Source: Hyphochytrium catenoides (taxonomy: Eukaryota > Sar > Hyphochytriomycetes > Hyphochytriales > Hyphochytriaceae). From it: a stretch of DNA of 10,404 nt. The stretch is taken from contig FLMG01003915.1 of NCBI GenBank assembly GCA_900088475.1, forward strand, positions 1 to 10,404, given 5' to 3'. Position 1 is the first letter of the stretch; each line of letters begins with the position of its first letter. Below the pieces are notes generated by a model. That model ran no database searches. It was not told where the DNA came from and was given only the letters and a program-made list of their open reading frames with translations. A program made the translations under genes and the position numbers. Below, piece after piece: positions 1-8,314 of this stretch.

Positions 1-21
1 TGGCAAGGCAGCAACATTCTT
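1..21 (-). CDS. Possible 18th exon of the PAT1 gene, cut by window edge
   Basis: On the minus strand a CATCTAG acceptor at 22-23 is followed by seven in-frame codons (KNVAALP) in the phase 0 required after the donor at 187. The intron would be 166 nt, normal for this gene. Too short to confirm; the real next exon may lie entirely outside the window. Confidence 0.3.
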
Positions 22-3000
22 CTAGATGAGGCTTAGTAGGCTGTGGCGCCAGATCTTCCGTGCGTCTTTCCTGCCTCCTCTTCCATTCCTCCCCTTTCAT
101 AGAACTAGTCTATCAGACCTACTGTTGCACTCTGAACAGTTGATTCTCGGATTCTTCCCTCTTCCCACCACATCTGTCACCTCTTACCTGTTCGCCATCG
201 CCATCTTTCTCCTCTCTGATAGCACCCAGCACATTGCCAAGGCGAACGAGAAAGCCCAGAGTAGTTGCACGTAGCTGATGCAAGGCAGGGTCCAGCTTCG
301 CATCAGAACCCTAAGAGAGGGAAAGGATGGTAGCATCGCAGACCGGAGAGAGAATGTCAGGCTGCTGCCAGACCGCCTAAGGCCGATACGGTGAATGTAG
401 GAGTGCAAACATCACCGGCTCTCCACAACCTGAGAGATAGCTAGCCAGAGGTACACAAATTGAGGAAGCTGCCACAGACAAGAGAAAGTACCCATGGCGA
501 GAAAAAATATTTTACAGTCTTCTTTCTCTCTCGATGGGTACAGCTCATGACGAACCTGGTGGAAGGACTGAGCACTGATGCCTCGAGCCTCTAAAAGACG
601 CCGGCCGTCCTTGATAGAAAGTAAGAAGACAAAAGGGTAGATGAAGGAAATGTGTTGGATACACTGTAGCCCCAGCCTCCCGTCTTAGGGGACGGGACAT
701 CATCAACAAAATAGCTCAAGCTCAGGGTCGTGTTCAGAAAGGAAGGGGCCGTACAAACACTTGCAACAGAAAGAAATCATGATAAAGTAAAGACTTTAGC
801 ACGTCACTTTATGAGCCAGAACTTAAGCAGAGGCAAGTGACGGGAGAGCATTGTCACAGGTGTAGGGGTTCATTGCACTACGATGCGGTAAGGACAGGGC
901 GAATACGAATTGTAAGCCAGCAAAGTAGACACCTGTAACGCAAGGAGACAGAGAAATCCCTCGTGGACTCTTTGTCTAGCGTTCCATGGTCCAGAGCTGA
1001 AAGGTGCTACTGGTTCCGGTAGGGCTGAGGATGAGGATTGCCAGCGTCCTTCCTTGGGAGATGCTGACGGAGAAGGAGGAGAGTCTGTTGTCTCGTCTGG
1101 CTTGCCAATAGAAAGGATCGCTCGTGGCCTACATCAGAGGCTTAGCTGCAAGCACGCACCCCTTTGTCTGGCTGCACCTGCAATTGAATCCACCAGAAAC
1201 CCTTGCAACTACTTATGTTCCTCTTGGCACCATTTTTGATAGACCCTGTCTCTACAGTGTCTCATCGCAAAAGGAACCTCTGCCGCCTGAGGTATGATTT
1301 GCTACCTCCCTTACATCTTCCCCTGTTAGGAATCGTTGAGTCCTACCTGTCCACTTTGCTCTTCTCATGCTTGCCTAAAACCTGGTTGGTTGAGATCCAG
1401 TGCTTCACCTAGGTGGAAGCCATAGCAGTCGAAAGTAATATGAATGACATTGTCAAGTCAGAAGCGTAAGTGCTCAGTACCTTCTCTTGCTTCTCCTTTT
1501 CTTCATAATCCACAGTCTTCACATGTGTGAGCTGCCAGGATGGGAGCGGGACTGGAACGTTGGAGAAAGGTGCCACTCGTTTTGCGCGTTTCTTCAAACA
1601 GAAATATCATGTGTCGGAGTAAGATGACATAAACAAGGCACTCCGCTCCACTGTCTTCGAACTCTTTTATCTACATCTAGGGCCAACAAGTATCTCCAGA
1701 GCCTATTCCATGCCTAAACCCGTCTCTCTTGCGGAACTCTGGGCCTATAGCACTTGAAGGTCATCACCATACCAGACCTCACTCTCTCACTCTAGCGCTC
1801 GTCTGTTCTTCTCCTGTGTCTTCTCTTCCTTGTCATTACCTCTCTCTCTCTCTTCCCTTTCCCCTTTTTTCTTTCTGAAAAGCATACAGCCAAGGTACCT
1901 GCGCCATCATGTGGCAGTAATAGTCATCACTGAAAGGATCTGAGAGGTTGACTTGTTTGAGCTGCTGCTGCACCACGAATTGAATATCGCGTTCGGTCAT
2001 CATCTGGAAACGTGGCGGAGGCGGCGGAGGGCGGAAAAATTGACCCGGGTAGGGCCCACGCGGTGGTCCTGCGGATGGAAAGGGCAACCAGGGGTTATCT
2101 CAGGGGCGACGCAGAATCATTCGCATAGTAAAACGAAGAATGAGGCACTTGGAAGGCTCAATAGGACGAAGGTCCATGATTGGCTCAATGCAATGTTAAG
2201 GACAAGACAGCTGACTGTTTATGCAATGAAGAGGCAGTAGGTTATTTTCAGAGGAACCAATACACATTCCGACTCAGCACAAAGAAGGGTCTACACGGGC
2301 CGCATCCAGAAGTACTACGGACCTCGGGGCGCAAAAGGCATGCGAGGATAGGGCATTGGACCTGGGCATTTCAACCGGAAAAGTAGAGACCCCATTAGCA
2401 CTGAAGAGGGGACGATGTGCCAGTAATAAGGACTAAAGCAAGACGAGCCAAGAACGTCCATGCAAGCTGAGGACTACTCAGAACTATGAGGTTAGAGAGA
2501 CCAACCGTGTCCGGGTCCAGGTGGTGGAAACGGCATCCCTCTAGGATAGGGGAATGGCGGCCTGAACCCCCGTGGTGGGGGTGGAAGAAGTCCACCAGGT
2601 CCCACGCCAGGCGGCGGGGCTCCTATAGAGGTAAGTCTCTACATTATTCTTCGATGGCCAAATTATAGGACACTAATCACAAGACAGGAAGTGGAATAAA
2701 CAAGGCTACTTGCTGGGCGAGGGACGGTACACAAAGCGTTGAGGAAGTGGAGGCCGGAGAAAGAGGTTGAGAGAGACCCCCCCTGTCACGGTAGACGATT
2801 TCATTGTATCGCACCTCGTAAATGGTGAGCATATGGTGGGTAAGGTGGTCCACGTGGCGCGTTTGGCTGCTCGTGTCTGCGATGTCCGGGATACTGTATG
2901 TGCTGATTAGGACAAGAGAGTAGGGATAAGGAGGTATAGGTGAGCGGTGTCTAACGGTTTTTAGAAAACGCAATTGGGTATCCCGTAGCGCCACGTTGGA

Positions 3001-5230
3001 TGGCTCTCTCGGACCTGTTGTTGCCCTGGGTGAAGAGTCTGAGGTCCTTGAGGTTCTGACCGGGCCGCAGCCTTGGTCAACATCCTAACAAAGGAAGAAA
3101 AAGCAAGTGAATGGTGAAGTGGGGCTTTCAGGTGGGAAGTCTAGGCAGTCTGCAAGTACTTGAGGGCACGGATGTCCAGAAAGGAGATAGACGGAAAAGT
3201 TCAATACCGTGCTTCAAGGTCTTCGACAGTCATCATCTTTGGTGCAGCCGATCTAGGGGTAGGAGCCGTTGCACGTTGGATGCCGTGTGCTGGGCTGCCT
3301 CCCTTAGGGGTATTAGCAGCTAAATCAAGGGACACCATACGACAGACGAGCAGAGGACACACAGAGAACGTTTAATGACTTGTGGTGTTAAACTTCCCCG
3401 ATCGGGGCTAGGGCGGTTAGAGGCATCGTTCAATCCCCCAATCTTGCCTTCTGTTACCCTTGGTCTTACCGATGGATTCGTCGTCGTCCAGCCTCAGGCC
3501 ATACACAAGATCACTCTCGCTGATGTCGAAGATTGAGCTTGTCTCGCTCTCCAGATCAAATCTTTTGGAAAAAAAAGGGTCAACAACGACAAACCAGCAA
3601 GACGAGAAGCGGGCGGGAAGTTATAATAGAATAGAATGCAAATACTGCCATATGTATGCTTTTCAATAGCCCTGTCCCATCGCAACCCCATGTTATCCTC
3701 ACCCAAGATTGGTGTCAGAGGCTTCATAGCCCGCTAGTCCCAAGCCCAACCCCATGCCACTGAAGCTTGTCGACCATCCTGTTTAATGCGTAAAGAGAGG
3801 ATCCAATTCCCACCAGGAACCACATAAGCCAATAGAGCGTGATCAGAAATAGAAGAGAGCGGCTGGTAGCATTGACCAAAGTCTGGATGTTCCGTCTAGA
3901 CAGCATTTTATGGGTGAAGAGTGGAGAGCAGCAGATGGAGCTCAGGAAAAGCGGGCAAAGTGAGGGCGACAAAACTGCGAGGCCAATCGATGGGCCAGGC
4001 TCTTGGCGAGATGTTTCAAAAAGACGACAAGCGCAAAATAGCAAAAAGACGGGAGCAACAGAGGAGTAGAGGACAAGCGGAGACACCTGCGCCTCCTTTA
4101 GAGCTAATATACTGCTGCTGCAGCTTCCCTAGCTGCTCCTGGTTACGAGTCCATTCATCGTCCAGCTCGCTGGTGAAGCCTGGAGGAGCAGACACTCCGC
4201 CCATGGAGCCTCCACCAAAGCCTGGCGGAGGGGCAGACGGCTTTGTACCTTCCCACCAGAGAGACGAAGTCAAACGCCGACATATGAGAATCAAGGGAAA
4301 TGGCACTTGAGGTGGAGGGGCTAGCGTTAACTCATCGGAATAGGTTCCACTTCAATGACATGGAGAGGTTGAATCCTAAAGAGCAAATGGCAGGCGCACT
4401 ATCTCGACAACGCTGAGAAATAAGGAGAGGTGTGTCAAGCAAGAACATCTGGTTACCGGCGCCTTGAGAATTGAAAAAGGAAGGCAGGGATCCAAGGTCC
4501 GCGCCACTGGAAAAGAGAGAGAAAGAGAGAGAATGAGTGTGAGAGGCTGAAATGCTTTGGGCGCAAGCTACCAGAGAGCGCAATAGATCAAGGACAGAGG
4601 GCTCGGACGCAGGGAAGAACAAGAGAAACTAAGAAGTGTCCAGAGGCACATGTAATCTTCCAAGGCCGGCCCCTTAAACCCTAGCCCACTTTGCCCTTCC
4701 CTGGGCACGATTATTGCGTGTTTTGTCTGCATTTCCAACGTTGAACTCCAATGGAGAATGGTAAGAAAGCCAAGACTCTAGGTAATGAGCGAAGGACGCG
4801 GGATGCGACGAAGAGGAATCCTAAGAGAGCCAGAAGAGACACCACCTGGCATCGACACCAAAAGTCTCATCATTGGCTACATCCTCTGCTAGAATGTCGT
4901 GCGCCTTGAGATCCTCCAGAAGACTGGAGTACTTCTCATCACTCGGACCCTCTCCCGTGAAGAAGGCAGGGAGATTTGAGAAGTCAACCGGTCCCGAGCC
5001 TAGTGAGAGTGCGGGTCGTTCGAAGACGGGTCCCGCACGGAAGAAGTGGCGGGTTTAGAGGAACGAAAATGCGGAAACAGGCGCGCGCAAACAGCTAAGA
5101 GTATAAAATATCAGTAGGAAGCGCTGCACGGAAGCGCTTAGCACAAGGACAGATCGTTCATGGTACGCAATGGGAGGGAGAGGCTGGTGTTACCAAACGT
5201 GTCGCTGTCTTCCAACCCCTTCCCGCTCAT
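1..5230 (-). CDS. PAT1: PAT1-family mRNA decapping activator (P-body scaffold), multi-exon, 3' end beyond window
   Basis: Pat1 proteins link deadenylated mRNA, the Lsm1-7 ring, the DEAD-box helicase Dhh1/DDX6 and the decapping enzyme in cytoplasmic P-bodies. I assembled 17 phase-consistent exons: 5230-5194, 4999-4846, 4506-4457, 4248-4087, 3733-3703, 3561-3470, 3319-3208, 3084-3015, 2902-2815, 2622-2506, 2098-1899, 1591-1481, 1374-1347, 1286-1256, 1128-933, 609-556 and 310-188, giving 552 residues. The start ATG at 5230 opens MSGKGLEDSDTFG. A second motif, NDETFG, lies at residues 55-60; DETF-type motifs are the Dhh1/DDX6-binding element of Pat1. An acidic block (146-175) and KMMTVEDLEAR (203-213) follow, then a Pro/Gly-rich linker (237-340) and the Pat1 core segment with SDPFSDDYY (357-365), equivalent to the conserved DPY.DD.YY. 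The RQRVHEGFLCLLALQ stretch (479-493) resembles the family's 'IEK.YSLLL' helix. The C-terminal Lsm/Dcp2-binding domain is off the left edge. Exons 13 and 14 (28 and 31 nt) are the least certain; introns reach 407 nt and hold no recognisable gene. Confidence 0.82.
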
Positions 5231-5797
5231 CCTGCCAGGGGGCCCCACGATGGTTGGGGAGCGCGGGCTAACCTTGTGCTCAGTCTCTGTTCCAATGTCT
5301 CTTTTTATCTATCGAAAGCAAGCTATCCTACGCCGCTAGTCAGTCAAATGCTCTGATGCAAGCGCCTAACGCGAGAATGAGAACAGTTCGCCCTCGGCCT
5401 CGGCGATCCAGATCTGGGATTAACTAAGAGCAAGTTCTCTGTTGCTCCGCTGCTGCAGCTGATCAGGGAAGAGACCTGGCGCCGCTGGCCCTGTGAGTGC
5501 AGCTCCGTCTCAAGAAGTTCCTTCCTTCTCTCTCCCTCTGTCTGCCCTCTCCCCAGGTAAAGCATGGTGAGCTGTAGCTACGACACAAGGAGCAGACACG
5601 CAGACCAGATCTGGACATTCCACACCGCGTGTCCTGGGGGCGTACTGTACGAGGTTGGAGGTTGATGTGAGTGTCTGTTGGTTTCTGCCCTTGAGATCTT
5701 ACTCCTCTGTCTCAGTCACTCATCACCCGGCGCTCGCCCGCCTTCCTCGCCTGCGCGCTAGAGCCTTGGGCCGTCCCAGCTGCGGCGCACGACGGCC
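5231..5797. promoter_or_regulatory. Divergent intergenic region between PAT1 and the plus-strand gene at 5798
   Basis: The two flanking genes start 567 bp apart and point away from each other, so this stretch should hold both promoters and 5' UTRs. Positions 5726-5797 are GC- and CpG-rich (CACCCGGCGCTCGCCCGCC and following bases), as expected near a transcription start. I see no convincing TATA box on either strand. A minus-strand reading frame from an ATG at 5565 is described under findings and is not counted as a gene. Confidence 0.45.
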
Positions 5798-6867
5798 ATG
5801 AGCGGCATAATAGAGGCAGTGGAAGATAGCCGATATCTAGGTCGCAGTTGTAAGCACTCTCGCTCTGACAATCCGTCATCCTCTGGTGGGATGGTGGTTA
5901 TCCTGTCTCACGTTAAGTGCTCGACTGAGCTGACTCTGGCTGTTGAGCAGTCTGTATGTCACCTCTCATGTCTGGTGCTGGAAGAGGAGGGGGAGAACAC
6001 ACAGCTTACTTTGATGGAAGGAGAAATTGGAGAAAGCAGTTAAGTGGGATATTGCCGTTGTTGCTTTCCGCCCGTGTCTGACTCGATGTACCGAAGGCTC
6101 AGGACATGACGGGGATCCAGTCGTTCTCATCTGCATTCGGTCACCAGAGGGCGGACCAGCGGTACGGCTTCAATAACTAGATTGCACCTCTGCTTCCCCC
6201 TCCGTCTTCCTCTAAGTAACCCTCTGTTTCGGTTTCTGCGTCCCCGCTTGTTGTCTCCAACGAGATCAACGTCTCGTCTCTTAGGTCTCTTGACCTGCCC
6301 ATCGTTCTTCCTCCACAAGCTAGATTTAAGTGCAGGCGGTCTCTTGGTGTCCTTTAATCAAAAGCACCCAGCCTCCTTGGTACCAGTTCTAACTACAGCT
6401 TTGTGTCGCTGCAGCCCTCCTGTCTTAGTAACACCCGCGTGAGAGACGTTGAGCTGCTCCTGGACTTCTGTCGGGATACTTTTCCTCAGACAAAGAAAAA
6501 TCCGATACTTCGCCGTGAGGATGAGGAGAGTGATGACAGCAGTGACGAGGAGGAGAAAGGAGAAGATCGAAGAGATAAGAAAAGTATGGGGGCCGGTTGT
6601 GAAGACGTTCCTGATAATAGGGCACATTCTCTACGACGGATACACGCTTCCCAGAGCGCTAGGTGAGCCATAGTACGCAGATGTTTCTTACTGAAGGAGG
6701 TGATCCTGGCGATCCACCAGCGGAAGATTGAAGAAAGAGAAGAGAGACGGGAAGAGTTATACAAGTTGGGAAAGTTAGCGAGAAAGAAGAGCCAAAGAGA
6801 GAGAGATTGTGTCTGGGATGTCACAGAGAGAGTGGTGGTGAGGGACAGCAGCGTGAGAGAGGGATAA
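5798..6867 (+). CDS. Unidentified protein with acidic stretch and charged helical C-terminal half (five-exon model)
   Basis: I do not recognise this gene. The model joins exons 5798-5840, 6103-6139, 6285-6338, 6429-6583 and 6674-6867 in matching phase, giving 160 residues from ATG 5798 (MSGIIEAVEDSRYLG...) to TAA 6867. The first part is hydrophobic and globular-looking (HDGDPVVLICIR at 16-27, DLPIVLPPQARFKCRR next). Then comes an acidic block (EDEESDDSSDEEE, about 75-87) and a very charged Glu/Arg/Lys helix (RKIEEREERREELYKLGK, from about residue 111). The acceptor at 6428 is good: a TTCTAAC branch-like sequence at 6387-6393 and a pyrimidine tract precede it. The last junction (6583 to 6674) has a weak 3' site and is the main doubt. 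Without splicing, the frame from 5798 runs to TAA 6043 (81 residues), so a short single-exon gene is the alternative. It could also continue into the gene at 7063. Confidence 0.4.
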
Positions 6868-6883
6868 AGAGGCCGACATCTAG

Positions 6884-6890
6884 CATAAAA
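6884..6890 (+). promoter_or_regulatory. TATA-like CATAAAA upstream of the gene at 7063
   Basis: CATAAAAGGG lies about 175 bp before the ATG at 7063. A pyrimidine-rich leader (7021-7062) follows, which would fit a 5' UTR if 7063 is a true gene start. It is a single short AT-rich match and may be chance. Confidence 0.2.
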
Positions 6891-7062
6891 GGGAGGACCA
6901 GCATCTCCACTGCTCTGGGCCTGACCAAACTTGGAATCCTGTTTGTCATACTACAGCAGAGCAGACCAAGGGAGTGAAGCTTCCCGTTCCGGCTCTTCTA
7001 TTCTCACCTTTCTGGGGAACTTCAACTCTTTTTCCTCATTGTGTTCTTCGGTTTCCCTCTCT

Positions 7063-8140
7063 ATGTCGCTCCGGACGGCGCTCACTGCCAGTGGCTTGAC
7101 TAGTGAATACAACTATATCCTTGTGCCCACACTACCGCCGAGAGAGGCAGGAGAGGGGCGGCCAAAGTCAGACCTGAATCGGCGGTTCGTGGTGGGCTAC
7201 CAGCATCAGATGGCTGAAGAGGTAATAGGCTACTGGAGTAGAGGAACAAGGAGACCTGCTGCAGCGACAATGTTGCTGCCAATGTTTTCTCTGCTTTGTC
7301 ACGAGACCCCTTCTGCATTGCTGACAAGACTCGCCCCACTCTCTCTCAGGGCTTTCTCTCTGTTCCCATGAAGGGGATTAGTCCTACTTCGGCGTGCATT
7401 GCCTGGGATCAGTGCATTATTTCTGCAAACACGAAACGGATTCCAGGCGCGAGAGGAGGAGGGAAGACGGCAGAGGAGATGGAACGGGAGATGCGCATGA
7501 GGCATGCATCCGGCTCGTTTACAACCATCGTTCCGCCCTCTAGGAAGTGGAGTGACGTGAGCAATGTTCTCAAAGAGAAGCTGGATTTGAAGTGTGACAT
7601 TAACGTAAGGCTCTGATACCTGACCCCGTCTCTCTTTCTGTGGTATTGTTCGGTCCCTCTTCTGAAAGGACAGCACTTCAGCTCAGCCTCTTTGGCCGGA
7701 TTTAGTATCTCTCAACTCCAAAGCCACCTTCATTGTTCTCGCGACTCGAGAGCACACTTCTCATGACCTGAGGTTGATGCAGGTTGCGATTTACGATTCA
7801 TGGTCGCCTTTATTGCATAGCCCTAGATATTGGCTGCATCTCTTGAGCCCTTTTTGGTATCTGACTTGCCATTTCATCGCTCAGACCTTGCGAATCCGGA
7901 AAATTGCCGCCTCCGAGTGCGCCGATGACGTCTGGATTGAAAAAGAAAGAGGAAGAAAGGACTGAGCATGACCTTCTTTTGACTGGCAACGTCGCTTTGT
8001 TTCTATTTATTTTTCTAAAGAAACGTTCTGGTGAGGGGAAGAGTGGGAGTTCTGCTTCTCTTCCAGTGAAAATAAATACGAGTTCAGAACCGCAGAGCGA
8101 TTCGCAGTCACGGAGACAGGAACCAGTGGGAGACATCTAA
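7063..8140 (+). CDS. Unidentified soluble protein, five exons joined by phase-0 introns
   Basis: I do not recognise the family. Exons 7063-7221, 7350-7604, 7669-7782, 7885-7929 and 8021-8140 give 230 residues with every intron in phase 0. The three central borders are convincing: GAG|GTAATA to CTCTCTCAG, AAC|GTAAGG to TCTGAAAG, and CAG|GTTGCG to TTCATCGCTCAG. Visible segments are EYNYILVPTLPP (about 20-31), NRRFVVGYQHQMAEE to residue 53, a charged MEREMRMRH helix in exon 2, and LWPDLVSLNSKATFIVLATRE in exon 3 (about 146-166). No signal peptide, membrane helix or zinc-binding pattern is seen. The C-terminus is uncertain. Reading straight on at 7929 ends at TGA 7965 (202 residues). Splicing GTCTGG (7930) to a strong TTTTCTAAAG acceptor (8020) adds a Ser/Gln-rich tail ending QEPVGDI at 8140. 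The ATG at 7063 is the first in frame, but an upstream exon joining it to the preceding gene is possible. Confidence 0.5.
8071..8076 (+). terminator. AATAAA hexamer near the 3' end of the gene at 7063
   Basis: AATAAA occurs 106 bp after the alternative stop at 7965. It would suit as a poly(A) signal for the shorter, unspliced 3' form. In the longer model it lies inside the last exon. A lone hexamer is weak evidence. Confidence 0.2.
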
Positions 8141-8314
8141 GGAATGCAATAGAAGAATGTGATCGGGAATTGATGATCTGCGCTCTTGGCAATCCTTAGA
8201 AAACTCCTGGTGCATTCTGGCCACAGCTCTCGCACGTGAGGAAGGAGAGAAACCAACCGCTAGAGAGAGCAAAGAGCAACACCAGCAGGGACAGCAAGCA
8301 GTTTCGCTGTCGCC
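8141..8314. other. Short convergent intergenic gap
   Basis: The plus-strand gene ending at 8140 and the minus-strand gene ending at 8315 meet tail to tail here. The gap should hold 3' UTR and polyadenylation signals for both, but I see no clear AATAAA on either strand inside it. The nearest minus-strand AATAAA is at 8011-8006, inside the neighbouring gene. Confidence 0.4.

Noticed and set aside
424-462. Possible extra 13-codon PAT1 exon (LPQFVYLWLAISQ) between 310 and 556
   Set aside because: It is phase-compatible but has no resemblance to Pat1 sequence and lies in a typical CT-rich intron 3' end; exons 609-556 and 310-188 already join in phase 0.
1839-1857. CT/GA microsatellites, also at 4511-4532 and 6792-6806
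   Set aside because: Short simple repeats, the first two in introns and the last in codons rich in Arg/Glu; ordinary for this sequence.
2677-2994. 105-codon minus-strand open frame
   Set aside because: It uses a frame different from PAT1 exon 2902-2815; the chosen frame joins upstream and downstream exons in phase and gives the expected Pro-rich linker.
3724-4086. 120-codon minus-strand open frame with hydrophobic stretches
   Set aside because: It reads through a PAT1 intron (4086-3734) and only overlaps the small exon 3733-3703 in another frame; the hydrophobicity comes from CT-rich intron sequence.
3921-4310. 129-codon plus-strand open frame
   Set aside because: It is antisense to PAT1 exon 4248-4087 and its flanking introns; the exon fits the minus-strand protein in phase on both sides.
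5117-5138. Direct repeat GGAAGCGCT twice, 13 bp apart, each containing palindromic AGCGCT
   Set aside because: It is a short repeat within PAT1 intron 1 with no neighbouring signal; two copies of 9 bp are not enough to claim a binding site.
6486-6824. 112-codon minus-strand open frame opposite the plus-strand gene at 5798
   Set aside because: It is the antisense of Glu/Arg-rich codons, which gives Ser/Leu/Phe-rich shadow protein, and it has no start context or splice logic.
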